Shown here one piece after another: positions 47,859-56,900 of a DNA stretch of 64,000 bases. The position numbers and the translations under genes are program-made. This DNA is from Isosphaeraceae bacterium. GTDB taxonomy: Bacteria; Planctomycetota; Planctomycetia; Isosphaerales; Isosphaeraceae. The notes beneath the pieces were generated by a model. That model ran no database searches, was not told the DNA's origin, and saw only the letters and a program-made list of their open reading frames with translations. How positions within the stretch are numbered: position 1 is the first letter of the stretch; every line of letters starts with the position of its first letter. The stretch covers positions 1 through 64,000 of the forward strand of contig JANXSX010000039.1 of assembly GCA_025356475.1 (NCBI GenBank), written 5' to 3'.

Positions 47859-50492
47859 ATGCTCTGGGGTAATCGCGATCCGCAAACGCCTGGCGGCCAA
47901 GCCAAGCGACGGGCTGGTTTTCAACCGAAAACCGAAGGCCTCGAAGGCCGTCTCTTGATGGCCATCGACCTGGCCAACACGCCCACCGCGCCTTACGGGG
48001 TGCAACTCGCCGGCAGCACGGTGGCAAGTGGCATCGGTTACTCGGTGGCCGATCTCGGCGATGTCAACGGCGACGGTTACGACGATTTTCTCGTCGGAGC
48101 ACCAACGGTGGTTCGCTCGGGTACCGGCAATACCGGCATTGCCCTGGGCAACGGAGCCAACGCCAAAGCCTTCCTGGTCTTCGGATCACTGTCTGTGACG
48201 GCAGGCAATGTCGATTGGGGGAATCTCGTCCAGCAACAGCGGACCGGAACCCTCGATGCAACGACATTGAACTCTGCCACGCAGACAAACCCTCTGAACG
48301 GAAGCGCAGGTTTTACCTTCGCTGGGTTGACCTTCACGGCTAGCAAAAGTGCGAACAGTCTCCTGGGCGCTTCGGTCACTGCCGTCGGGGACATCGCAGG
48401 GACCGGCTTCAACAGCTTCATGATCGGAGCCCCCGGGGCCACCGACGCCAACGGTCTCAACCCTGGAACGGGTCGTGCCTACCTCGTTTATGGCACCACG
48501 TCGCTGGTCGTGGCGAGCACCACGAGCTCAACCATCGACCTGGATAACCCTCCTTCGGGTATCAATGTCGTGACCTTTGTCAACTCGGGAAGTAACTCGA
48601 GCAACTGGCAAACGGGTGCTTCGGTCGCTGGTGTCGGCGACGTGATTACCGATGGGATTCCAGATATTGCTATCGGTGCGCCTGGGGCGTCGATCGGTAA
48701 TCAGGCCAACTCGGGCGCTGTCTATGTTGTTTCCGGTGCGACCCTCCGCACGCCGACCACCAGGACCGTTGACCTGACCACGGTTGGTGCCACCAGCAAC
48801 ACGACCACCGGCGTAATTTTCGCGGGCGAGAACCCCAATGCCCGGTTCGGTTCGTCGCTGTCGGCCGCTGGAAACATCGACGGCGCAAGAACTACCGGCA
48901 ACTCACCGATCGCCGACTTCTTGATCGGGTCGGTCGGTCAGGGGCTCGCTCAAGGGGCTGCCTACCTGGTCTATGGTTCGCCCACCTTGCCTGCGTTCGC
49001 AACGGTCACCAACACGGTGAACTATGTGAACGCCGGTCGGATCGGCGTCGCGACCGGGACCAACGTCGTCGTTCCCGGTGTCTATTTCCAGGGATCGAGT
49101 GTGAGCGGACAGGCTGGCTTTTCGGTCTCCTCGGCAGGGGACTTCAATGCCGACGGCCTGAGCGACATCCTCATCGGTTCGCCCGGTGCCTCGCTTAACG
49201 CTGGCAAGGCGACCCTGATTTTCGGTAAGTCCATCGTCTCTGGACACCTTTCGGGTCAGTTCGACCTCGACAACCTGCCCTCGACCCTGGCCTTTGCCAC
49301 GTTCACTGGAGCCAACTTCGGCGACGTCGTCGGCTACTCGGTTGGGCTGGTTGGCAGGATTACTCCGGGTCAGCCGAACCCGATCTTGGTCGGTGCTCCC
49401 GGCTTTAATAACGGTGATGGAGCCGCCTACCTGATCCCCGGTAATCCAGACCTTCAGGGTCCATATTCCCTGACTGCGTCTGAGAGCCAGCCCATTGCTG
49501 CCACCCGGATCAATGCCAGTGGTTCCGCTGGCGGAGGTGGCTTCTTTGGCTCTGCGGTCGCGAGTCGCCTCGTTCCCACCGGGGCGAGCCGGACCATCGA
49601 TAACGATGCGATTGGTGACTTCGTGATCGGCGCACCCGGTTATGGGCTGACTACTTCGAACTTGACAGCCGGAACTGTCTTTGCCCTCCAAGGTAGGTTC
49701 ATCCCGTTGCAGCTTCCGATCAGCACCGCGATATCAACATTCATCGGTGTCGGCAGCGCCAAGCCGCCGTTCTCGATCAATGCCACGACGCCCACCAGTC
49801 TCGATATCTTCGTCTACAGCAACAACACGATCACTCCGGCCTTCCGACCGGCAACCCAGATTAACCCGGCCACGGTTGTGATCAATGGCGTCGCGTATCC
49901 AACCGCGACCATCCGCGCTGACCCGATCGATGAGAATGGTGACGGGATCACGGATGCAATCATCACGATCACTCCGCGCGGCAACTTGAACCTGCCCAAC
50001 GGTACGAGTTCAATTACGGTGAGTGGCCGAACGTTCAACAGCGGCACGAACCCCAACGTGCGCTGGACCGGGACCGCGACGGTCAGTGTGACCGGGAGCA
50101 ACTCCAATAACGGTGGTGGCGGAGGTACGACAGCCGGATCAACGGGTGTCGCGGGCTCGAACCCGGCCGCGTTCTCAGCATTGCCCCCCTATGGCGGTCG
50201 CCTCGTGCCGACCCTCCAAGCGTTGTCACGGCTCAACTACAAGGCGATCCCGCAAACGGTGGCCTTGCAGCAGTTCAAGCCGGCGGTCGGATGGAGAGCT
50301 CGTCTGACCGGAACCGGTCGTCTCCATACCGCACTGACTTCCGCCAATAGCCTTTGGGGTGCGAAGTACTCGCACATCCAATTGGCTCACCACGTCTTCA
50401 CCCGTGGGCTCTACAAGAAGGGCGAGGTGATCCGGTTCACCCATAAGGCACCGGTGGTCCCCACCCAGTACCAGAGCCAGCCACAGCGTTAA
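47859..50492 (+). CDS. Large FG-GAP repeat surface protein
   Basis: An 877-residue protein from the ATG at 47859, with GAGGAGGG eight bases upstream. There is no normal signal peptide; residues 20-35 contain GLEGRLLMA, a motif like that in other planctomycete surface proteins. About seven FG-GAP (integrin alpha-type) repeats follow, such as DVNGDGYDDFLVGAP and DFNADGLSDILIGSPGA, with calcium-binding DxNxDG patterns. A Gly/Asn-rich spacer and a basic C-terminal region of about 90 residues end the protein. It is likely secreted and used in adhesion. A rho-independent terminator follows. Confidence 0.9.
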   Translation: MLWGNRDPQTPGGQAKRRAGFQPKTEGLEGRLLMAIDLANTPTAPYGVQLAGSTVASGIGYSVADLGDVNGDGYDDFLVGAPTVVRSGTGNTGIALGNGANAKAFLVFGSLSVTAGNVDWGNLVQQQRTGTLDATTLNSATQTNPLNGSAGFTFAGLTFTASKSANSLLGASVTAVGDIAGTGFNSFMIGAPGATDANGLNPGTGRAYLVYGTTSLVVASTTSSTIDLDNPPSGINVVTFVNSGSNSSNWQTGASVAGVGDVITDGIPDIAIGAPGASIGNQANSGAVYVVSGATLRTPTTRTVDLTTVGATSNTTTGVIFAGENPNARFGSSLSAAGNIDGARTTGNSPIADFLIGSVGQGLAQGAAYLVYGSPTLPAFATVTNTVNYVNAGRIGVATGTNVVVPGVYFQGSSVSGQAGFSVSSAGDFNADGLSDILIGSPGASLNAGKATLIFGKSIVSGHLSGQFDLDNLPSTLAFATFTGANFGDVVGYSVGLVGRITPGQPNPILVGAPGFNNGDGAAYLIPGNPDLQGPYSLTASESQPIAATRINASGSAGGGGFFGSAVASRLVPTGASRTIDNDAIGDFVIGAPGYGLTTSNLTAGTVFALQGRFIPLQLPISTAISTFIGVGSAKPPFSINATTPTSLDIFVYSNNTITPAFRPATQINPATVVINGVAYPTATIRADPIDENGDGITDAIITITPRGNLNLPNGTSSITVSGRTFNSGTNPNVRWTGTATVSVTGSNSNNGGGGGTTAGSTGVAGSNPAAFSALPPYGGRLVPTLQALSRLNYKAIPQTVALQQFKPAVGWRARLTGTGRLHTALTSANSLWGAKYSHIQLAHHVFTRGLYKKGEVIRFTHKAPVVPTQYQSQPQR

Positions 50493-50523
50493 TCACGCCG
50501 AGTGGATCCGGGAATATCAACTA

Positions 50524-50560
50524 AAGGCTGGACCCTCCGATCGGGGGTTCAGCCTTTTTT
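50524..50560 (+). terminator. Rho-independent terminator of the FG-GAP gene
   Basis: Arms 50524-50535 and 50545-50556 form a 12-bp stem with one wobble, followed directly by six T residues. It is the clearest classical terminator in the window. Confidence 0.85.
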
Positions 50561-50578
50561 GTGATCGTTGGCAAGCAC

Positions 50579-51034
50579 TCAGAAGGGAGAGGGAGGTGCC
50601 GATCCTGCGATGGCCTTCTCCGACATCTGGACTCGATCCAGAGGCGGCGGGACATCGCCGAGGTCGGGCGGCGTCCTGGACATCCCGCCGAGGTCAGAAG
50701 GACCACTCGCGGGTGTCACTGAGGGATCTCCGAACTTCCCTTTATTGCTGCTACCGGGGGGACCATAGGTGTTGTCGGTCGGTGTCCCGTAGTTCTGCAT
50801 GGCGGTCGACGGTCGTCCTTTACCGTACATCGAAGTACCGGGTTGAGGGGTCGTCGCCATCGCACCGGCGGGGATCTGTGGATCCGTGCTAAATCCGACG
50901 GGCGGAATCTGCTTACCCTCGTTGGTATAGCCACGCCCTGACGGCACTTCCGGCTTTGTGCTCTTGCAGCCGGTTGTCAGGGCCAGGATTGTCACGCCCA
51001 AGAGGGCGACAGATCTTCGAGCGAGCCGATCCAT
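50579..51034 (-). CDS. Small lipoprotein, Pro/Gly-rich
   Basis: A 151-residue protein. The signal sequence ends at the lipobox LTTGC, after which the mature part is Pro, Gly, Ser and Thr-rich and looks disordered. No domain is recognised. Several GxxP-type motifs repeat irregularly. It converges with the FG-GAP gene; the terminator between them may serve both. It is probably a lipid-anchored surface or periplasmic protein. Confidence 0.75.
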   Translation of the reverse strand: MDRLARRSVALLGVTILALTTGCKSTKPEVPSGRGYTNEGKQIPPVGFSTDPQIPAGAMATTPQPGTSMYGKGRPSTAMQNYGTPTDNTYGPPGSSNKGKFGDPSVTPASGPSDLGGMSRTPPDLGDVPPPLDRVQMSEKAIAGSAPPSPF

Positions 51035-51561
51035 CGGCAGGGTCTCCTCATAACGAACAGCCGCCGCAAAGGATTCTCTCTACGGCGTCTGTACTTTAAG
51101 GATTCTGACAAATCGGTCAAGGTCGGCTCAATGGTGGCCTGCTCCTACTGCTCAGATGCCATAGGAATGCTGACGAAACAACTTCCCGATTTCTCGCCCA
51201 TTCACGAATGACTCTGCCTTACGAATCATGCACCAAAACTCGTTCCCACGGAGGACCGTGGGAACGAGTCTCGTGAGCAGATCGGCTCAAAAAGAGGGAG
51301 GTTATTTTGGCGGCGTTCCGTGGGAGGAGGGACGGACTTTGCAATGCTCGTGCAAGCGGCACCGCTCGAGATAGACTCACGACCGTCAGGCCCACCAACC
51401 CGTCCGCAAATGAGTATGAAACGATCCCGGTCTGGTCTTGATCTCCCAAACAAAACCATGTCATGATAGAACTTCTCAGGAAGAGGCCCACCTGCATCAC
51501 AACGTGTCCAGAGCGTTTCCCACAACGCGCGCTGGTCCCCCAGTTCGTTCAGGACCTCGCC
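51035..51561. other. Spacer upstream of the peroxidase gene
   Basis: A 527-bp stretch with no supported gene. It carries one REP-like hairpin, listed separately, and a long open frame on the minus strand without family features. Promoters for the lipoprotein (minus) and the peroxidase (plus) should be here but are not recognisable. Confidence 0.5.
51238..51269. repeat. REP-like hairpin with CTCGTTCCCACGG core
   Basis: A perfect 14-bp inverted repeat (51238-51251 with 51256-51269) with a 4-nt loop, not close to a gene end. Similar CGTTCCCAC/GTGGGAACG hairpins occur as dispersed intergenic repeats in many bacteria. Confidence 0.65.
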
Positions 51562-52167
51562 GTGCCCCGCCGAATCGCCTCCCGTAAGTCCGTCTCTGCA
51601 ATTTTGTCTTGCTTGAGTTTTGCCTTGGTTGTCGCGACCTTAGCGTACGCGAGCGATCCGATCAAGAAACCTGCAACGGTTCTTGAGCATCAAGTGAAGA
51701 CCATTGATGGCGAGGAGATCTCGCTTAAAAAGTACAAAGGCGATGTCCTGCTGATCGTTAACACTGCCAGCCAGTGTGACTATACGTCACAATACGAGAC
51801 GCTTGAAGCTCTCCACCAGAAATTTAAGGTGAAGGGCTTTCAGGTCCTGGCCTTCCCCTCGAACGACTTCGGTCGACAAGAGCCGGGAACTGAGGCCGAG
51901 ATCAAGGCCTTCTGCCAGTTCCAGTATCATGTGACGTTTCCCCTTTTCGCCAAGACGATCGTCAAGGGGGAAGGGATTCATCCGCTTTATGTCTATTTGA
52001 CCGCCAAAGAGACCAACCCGAAATTTGGGGGCGAAGTCACCTGGAACTTTGCCAAGTTCCTGGTGAATCGCAAGGGTGAGGTGATCGCCAGGTTCGAGCC
52101 GGGCGAGATGCCCGACTCGGAAGTCCTGTTCAAGGAAGTTGAAGCGGCTTTGGCGGTTGAGAAGTGA
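51562..52167 (+). CDS. Glutathione peroxidase-family thiol peroxidase, secreted
   Basis: A 201-residue protein from the GTG at 51562, with AGGA about ten bases before it; the N-terminal 30 residues are a signal peptide. Catalytic residues are C72 (NTASQCDYT), Q106 (FGRQEPG) and W161-N162 (TWNFAKFL). C72 replaces the selenocysteine of animal enzymes. The usual resolving Cys in the FPMFxK region is replaced by PLFAKT, so it may act as a one-Cys enzyme or use another partner. It reduces peroxides outside the cytoplasm. Confidence 0.92.
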   Translation: MPRRIASRKSVSAILSCLSFALVVATLAYASDPIKKPATVLEHQVKTIDGEEISLKKYKGDVLLIVNTASQCDYTSQYETLEALHQKFKVKGFQVLAFPSNDFGRQEPGTEAEIKAFCQFQYHVTFPLFAKTIVKGEGIHPLYVYLTAKETNPKFGGEVTWNFAKFLVNRKGEVIARFEPGEMPDSEVLFKEVEAALAVEK

Positions 52168-52184
52168 GCCGTATTGATCGGCTC
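52166..52184. terminator. Small hairpin between peroxidase and adaptor genes
   Basis: A 6-bp GAGCCG/CGGCTC stem (52166-52171 with 52179-52184) at the end of the peroxidase gene, before the convergent adaptor gene. It is weak. Confidence 0.35.
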
Positions 52185-52196
52185 GTAGGTTCCTGT

Positions 52197-54203
52197 TCAG
52201 TCGGCCTCAACGGTCGCGGGGGCGGTCGGGACTAACGGGTTCGACTCTTTGGGGTTGGTAAACTTGTCGGGAACCGCGATGACGTTGTCGCCCGACTTGA
52301 GCCCTTTCAGGACCTCCGCATAGTTTTCATTGACGAGCCCGAGCTTCAGGGGCTGCCACGACCAGGTAATGCCTCGATCTGGAGTGATTGCAGCGTAGGT
52401 CTTCATGCCAACCCAACGGACTGCCTCCACGGGGATGCGAACCACATCCTCATGGGACTTGACGTGCATCATGACCTCGGCGGAAAGACCAGGTCGAAGC
52501 TCGTCGAATCCATTCTCAATCGTAACAACGGCTGAATAGGCCTTCGTGTCGGACATTGGACCGCCACCGGGGGTCGGGATCGGCACGATCTCGGCAACCT
52601 TGCCGGTGAGCGGACGATCGGGGAAGGCATCGATCTTGATCGTGACGGGCATACCGCTCTCGACGAACGAGATTCGCGATTCGTTGATCTTGGCCTTCAC
52701 TCGCAGATTCTTGGGGTCCGGCAGGGTGAAGATCGGTTGCCCTTCACGAACAGTAACCCCTTCTTGGATGCGAGCTTCGTTGCGGCCCCAACCGTTCGAC
52801 TGAACGTAGTAAACCACGACCCCATCACGAGGGGCACGAATCGTGCAGAAATCGACCATGCGGTTGAGTCGCTTGAGCCGATCCTCCTCGCGCTGGACGG
52901 CGAGTTCTTGAGCGAACATATCCGCCCGGCTGGCTTCAAGTTTGGATTCGAGGGTCTTGATCAGTCGGTTGTGCGTGTATTTTTCGAGTCGCTCGTACAT
53001 CCGCTCAGCCCCTCTGAGGTTGAGTTCAGCGGAGTCGAGGGTTGCGACGTCGGACTCGTATTGGAGCGTGGTCCTGAGCTTGGCATCACGCATTTCGCGG
53101 GACCAAACCGAGGTTTTTTGCGCCCGATCTGCTTCGAGTTCGCAGCTCATGATGTACTGGCGGATCAAGCCAAGGTCTTGGGGATAGATTCCATCGCGAT
53201 ACTCGGCCTGGGTAATTCCATTCACTTCGACCAACGTCTTGGACTGCTCCAACCAAGCACGCGCCTGGGCGACTTTGATTTCTTGTGCGGCCAATTCGTC
53301 GCGGAACGCGGAAGAGTCGAGTTCGCAGACAATCTCGCCACCCTTGACTCGGGTTCCTTCATCCACAATCCTAATGATGCGTGTAGAACCTGATTTTTCG
53401 TCGCCACCCATCCCGCCACCGCCGCCTCCGCGACCACCTCGACCGCCGCCTCCACCAGCGCCTCCGCCGCTCATCCCTCCGCGACCACCGCCAGCCGTCT
53501 GGGCATTCGTCATTGCCGCCTGACTCGCGCCCCGGAGCGGATTATGAGGTGCAACTTGATACGAGAAGCTGCGTATCGACGGTTTCTTGGTGGCGACTGC
53601 CGTGCCATCACCACTCGCCGCTGCCGCAGCTCCACCACCCGCTGCGCCTTTGGCACTAGCAGCGCTGGCACCTCCAGCGTTGGCGTTGGCCGCTGAGGAC
53701 TTACCCTTCGCCGAAACTTTTCCGCGACCGCCAGCCTTGGTCTTAGTCATACCACCACCGCCCGCTGCTCCTCCGCCGCCCTTTGCCATCCCACCAGCAC
53801 CACCACGCCGATTACCTCCAGCGCCACCACCTCCGCCACCAACGCCTCCACCACCCCCGCCGCCAACGCCACCCATGGCTGCCCCGCCTACCGTGCCTAA
53901 CAAGGCTTCGACCTGGCACTTGATGGGCGGATCGATCCCCGTGTCGAGTGAGCCCGACTCGTTGATAAACACGGCGATCTCGCCTCGATCGATCGTCAGG
54001 TATGCCAGGCGATCAACTGTTGGCTTGAAGAATTGGTCGGCGTGCAGACCTTTGTTCCAGGCAAGGAACCCTCCACCCAGGACCAAGCCGGCAACCCCCA
54101 GCGTCAGTAACCATAAAGGGTTCTTGGATCCTTCCTGAGGAATGACCAAGATCGGCTGAACCCCGGTACTTGACGCCGGTTTGACTTCGGGCGAGGTCGA
54201 CAT
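52197..54203 (-). CDS. HlyD-like adaptor with a glycine-rich insertion in the lipoyl domain
   Basis: A 668-residue adaptor from the ATG at 54203. Residues 30-47 are a membrane anchor. The lipoyl domain starts with PPIKCQVEALLGT (residues 93-104), is interrupted by about 170 residues rich in Gly, Ala and Arg (103-273), and resumes with STRIIRIVDEGTRVKGGEIVCELDSS. A long coiled-coil hairpin (about 300-430) and a barrel domain follow. No ABC transporter or outer membrane protein is adjacent, so it is an orphan, with a possible partner in the efflux operon 8 kb away. The insertion lies in the first loop of the lipoyl fold. Confidence 0.9.
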   Translation of the reverse strand: MSTSPEVKPASSTGVQPILVIPQEGSKNPLWLLTLGVAGLVLGGGFLAWNKGLHADQFFKPTVDRLAYLTIDRGEIAVFINESGSLDTGIDPPIKCQVEALLGTVGGAAMGGVGGGGGGGVGGGGGGAGGNRRGGAGGMAKGGGGAAGGGGMTKTKAGGRGKVSAKGKSSAANANAGGASAASAKGAAGGGAAAAASGDGTAVATKKPSIRSFSYQVAPHNPLRGASQAAMTNAQTAGGGRGGMSGGGAGGGGGRGGRGGGGGGMGGDEKSGSTRIIRIVDEGTRVKGGEIVCELDSSAFRDELAAQEIKVAQARAWLEQSKTLVEVNGITQAEYRDGIYPQDLGLIRQYIMSCELEADRAQKTSVWSREMRDAKLRTTLQYESDVATLDSAELNLRGAERMYERLEKYTHNRLIKTLESKLEASRADMFAQELAVQREEDRLKRLNRMVDFCTIRAPRDGVVVYYVQSNGWGRNEARIQEGVTVREGQPIFTLPDPKNLRVKAKINESRISFVESGMPVTIKIDAFPDRPLTGKVAEIVPIPTPGGGPMSDTKAYSAVVTIENGFDELRPGLSAEVMMHVKSHEDVVRIPVEAVRWVGMKTYAAITPDRGITWSWQPLKLGLVNENYAEVLKGLKSGDNVIAVPDKFTNPKESNPLVPTAPATVEAD

Positions 54204-54431
54204 GCGACAAGTCCCTAAGGGATCTAAGAGGTTCGAGCGAATCCAGCCCAACACTTGCGGAGAAATCGAGGCTGGGCACGCTCTGACCGGCGGAGGAATA
54301 TGTAATCTAACATTATCGACGCAGATCGTGGGCAATCAAGCAGGCTTTCCCGCCGGATCGTCCCAATACTCTATCGGCGACAAGGGGTACGAGTCTGTCC
54401 CACGATTCCCCAACATTCGAACGAGACGACC

Positions 54432-56426
54432 TCACGAGTGTCCAGGTCCCAATCGAAGTCGGTCGCCAACGCCCAAGAGGTCATAAATCGCCTGGGTGGG
54501 AGCGAAGATCGATTTCAATTTGGTCTCAGTCACTGGTGTTCCTTCCGACTCGACCGCTTCGAGGATCTCGAGTGGACGAGGGGCGACCAATGCTGCGAGT
54601 TGGGGGATATCTCCCACGCGAAGAATCCCAGGGGCAAGTCCACCCATCCCGCTGGTTGCGCCATAATCCTGAAAACTCGTGGGGGCCTGAACCGTTTGGA
54701 CACTCGCAAGTCGGGAATCCAAGGCCGCCGTGATGAGTGCCACCGCGCCAAACGGCCCGTAACCTCTTACGGTATAAGGCCCGGCTCGACCACGCTCCTC
54801 CAAAGTGTCAAGCCAACGCATCACATCCCACACCCACTGACCTAGAAGCGGTCGACCGATCCAGAGACTCCACTCCGCCTCGGTATGATCGACGACTTTA
54901 TGAATCGGCGAGGTCTCCGGTTTGCCAAACCCAGTCGCTCGAAGCTCGGCAACCAGAACGCGATGACCCTTCGAGAGAATCTGACCAAGCTCGTCGCCGA
55001 GGCCCGCCAGCCCCGAAGGCATCAAAAGGATCTGCACTCCCTTGGGCTTCACCTTTGGGTCTGGCTCGGAAAGGAGTCCCCTGAGTCGCAGGCCCGTTTC
55101 TGTCGTGATCTCAATCGGTTCGCTTCCCTTGGGGACCGCGAACGCGTTGCTTGATGCGAAACCTGTCACGTCCAGGGGAACCCGTTTGGGAAAGCCCCCG
55201 AGGATCTGGTCCTGAAGTAACGAACGCCGGTAGCGCGAATCCGCCTCCCAACGCTGGACATGATCGGGCGAGGGAGGAAGCTCTTGGAGACGCGCTCGTG
55301 CCTCCGACCGCACGAACTCGGGGATTGTCACAATCGTTTTAGGACGAGACGCACCATCTGGGTAACAGCGGAGAGTCGCCACATCTTCAGTTTGGTATTG
55401 AGGTTCGGGCACGGGTGTACCGTCCCCCTCGTCTTTGAGCCAACGGTTCATCCAGCCGTACATGGCCTCACGCATCGGCTGGTTATAGTCGTGGCCCGAG
55501 TCGATCACCGTTTGGCGGATTTTCTCGGCAACGCCCAGGAGCCGGTATCGCTCGTGAGCATAGGTCATACTTTTTTTCGCTTCACCGGCACTGAACTGGG
55601 GAGCATCTTTGGACGCGCTGATGATCAAGAGACCACGGGGAGCCATCATCGCCAGGAGGTCGCCGGTTGTCGTGTAGCGAAGGGCTCCAGGCAGAACCTC
55701 GCAGACACAGCAAGCCGCGCCCAAATAAGACTCAAGGCTCCCGATCCCGCAGACCGGGACAACGGCCTTGAGCCGGGTGTCGGTTGCCCCCGAGTAGAGC
55801 GACTGGTTTCCACCCCCTGAGGCTCCGGTGATCCCCAAGGAACGTGCGTCGACTTCGGGACGGGAGGCGAGATAATCCACCGCTCGACGGTTGTCGTAAA
55901 CCTGGAGACCTAGCAATGTTAAGCCGCAAGGCCAGAGGCTCGCCCCCGTGAAGGCCCCATGATAGGTCCCCGATGCAGGTTCGATTGCACGCTCACCCGC
56001 ACCAAACGCATCAACCGCGAGGCAGACGTAGCCGAGCTTGACCAGCCCCAGGCAGCGTTGCTGGACGTGTTCGTCCATCCGTGCCCAGGCCCAGTGACCA
56101 TGAACATGGAGGACTCCCGGGAGCTTCCGCTCCCGAATGGGGTCAGGGCGATAGAGATTGGCGGTCACCCGCACCCCTGGGCGGCTTTGAAAGGTGAGTC
56201 GCTCGATCACATAGCCGTCGCGCTGGATGATTCCCAGGATTTCCGGGTCGAGGGGCGCGTCCACCTCCGGCATCCGTCCCATTGATTCCTTGAGGCCATC
56301 GGCGACCCTTTCCAGGCGATTGTCCCAGCCGGAAAGGGTCGCGGGTGCTGTGACGTGAGGGACTTGAGCCTTGATGAATTCGAGGAAGGCTAAGTTAGGC
56401 GGGACCGCGCGCGACCTCATAACCAT
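54432..56426 (-). CDS. Tandem alpha/beta-hydrolase, acetyl xylan esterase-like
   Basis: A 664-residue protein with no signal peptide. The first hydrolase domain (about 65-330) has HVHGHW as oxyanion region, the nucleophile elbow GITGASGGG with S203, and a later DSGHDYN with the catalytic His. It resembles acetyl xylan esterases and dienelactone hydrolases. The second half (about 430-650) repeats the fold, but its elbow reads GYGPFG, without Ser, so it looks inactive. It is likely an ester hydrolase acting on polysaccharides. Two start codons lie two codons apart. Confidence 0.82.
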   Translation of the reverse strand: MVMRSRAVPPNLAFLEFIKAQVPHVTAPATLSGWDNRLERVADGLKESMGRMPEVDAPLDPEILGIIQRDGYVIERLTFQSRPGVRVTANLYRPDPIRERKLPGVLHVHGHWAWARMDEHVQQRCLGLVKLGYVCLAVDAFGAGERAIEPASGTYHGAFTGASLWPCGLTLLGLQVYDNRRAVDYLASRPEVDARSLGITGASGGGNQSLYSGATDTRLKAVVPVCGIGSLESYLGAACCVCEVLPGALRYTTTGDLLAMMAPRGLLIISASKDAPQFSAGEAKKSMTYAHERYRLLGVAEKIRQTVIDSGHDYNQPMREAMYGWMNRWLKDEGDGTPVPEPQYQTEDVATLRCYPDGASRPKTIVTIPEFVRSEARARLQELPPSPDHVQRWEADSRYRRSLLQDQILGGFPKRVPLDVTGFASSNAFAVPKGSEPIEITTETGLRLRGLLSEPDPKVKPKGVQILLMPSGLAGLGDELGQILSKGHRVLVAELRATGFGKPETSPIHKVVDHTEAEWSLWIGRPLLGQWVWDVMRWLDTLEERGRAGPYTVRGYGPFGAVALITAALDSRLASVQTVQAPTSFQDYGATSGMGGLAPGILRVGDIPQLAALVAPRPLEILEAVESEGTPVTETKLKSIFAPTQAIYDLLGVGDRLRLGPGHS

Positions 56427-56900
56427 CGCCCCCGAAATTGAGTCGACTCGACCAGAAGATGTTCAGCAAACGTTCAACGAGGATAGTCCGGGGCCTGACT
56501 GGCCGCAAGAGTCGCTCGCCGAAGGGATCATCTGGCAAATGCGGCCACCTGGCGTCAACTTGGTGAACCCCTGAGGGTTGTGCCGGGAGAGATTGTCGAG
56601 CCTAAGGGGAGGGATCTCGCGGAATTGTCTCTCATTTTGAAAAAACCGTCGCCGCGACCAAAAATAGGTTAAAGTCTAGTTGTTCGCCGGACGAGGGCGT
56701 TCATCTCAAGCCGCAAAACTTGCGGAACCCATGTGGTTATGGGTTATCGACACGGCTTTGTGGCCACGACGTCTACGTCGCGTCCCTGGGTCGATCACGG
56801 AGGAGTTTGACGGTTACGAGCGCCCCAGCCAGGGGCTGGCGCTCGCTGTACGCGCCTCTCAACCTGATCATCACCCGGATTGTGGCGGAGCGATTGAATT
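56427..56900. other. Divergent spacer between esterase-like and metalloprotease genes
   Basis: A 474-bp stretch without a supported gene. An AT-rich patch at about 56635-56680 could hold a promoter, but no proper -35/-10 pair is visible. A hairpin-forming stretch near 56818-56844 is listed separately. Confidence 0.5.
56818..56844. repeat. REP-like imperfect hairpin upstream of the metalloprotease
   Basis: Two arms with GAGCGCC..AGCC and GGCTGGCGCTC pair with a 2-nt bulge. It lies 57 bp before the metalloprotease start and resembles dispersed repeats, though I cannot confirm copies. Confidence 0.35.

Noticed and set aside
53400-53890. CRISPR or tandem repeat array
   Set aside because: The repetitiveness comes from GGN-rich glycine codons in the adaptor gene, with no regular spacers.
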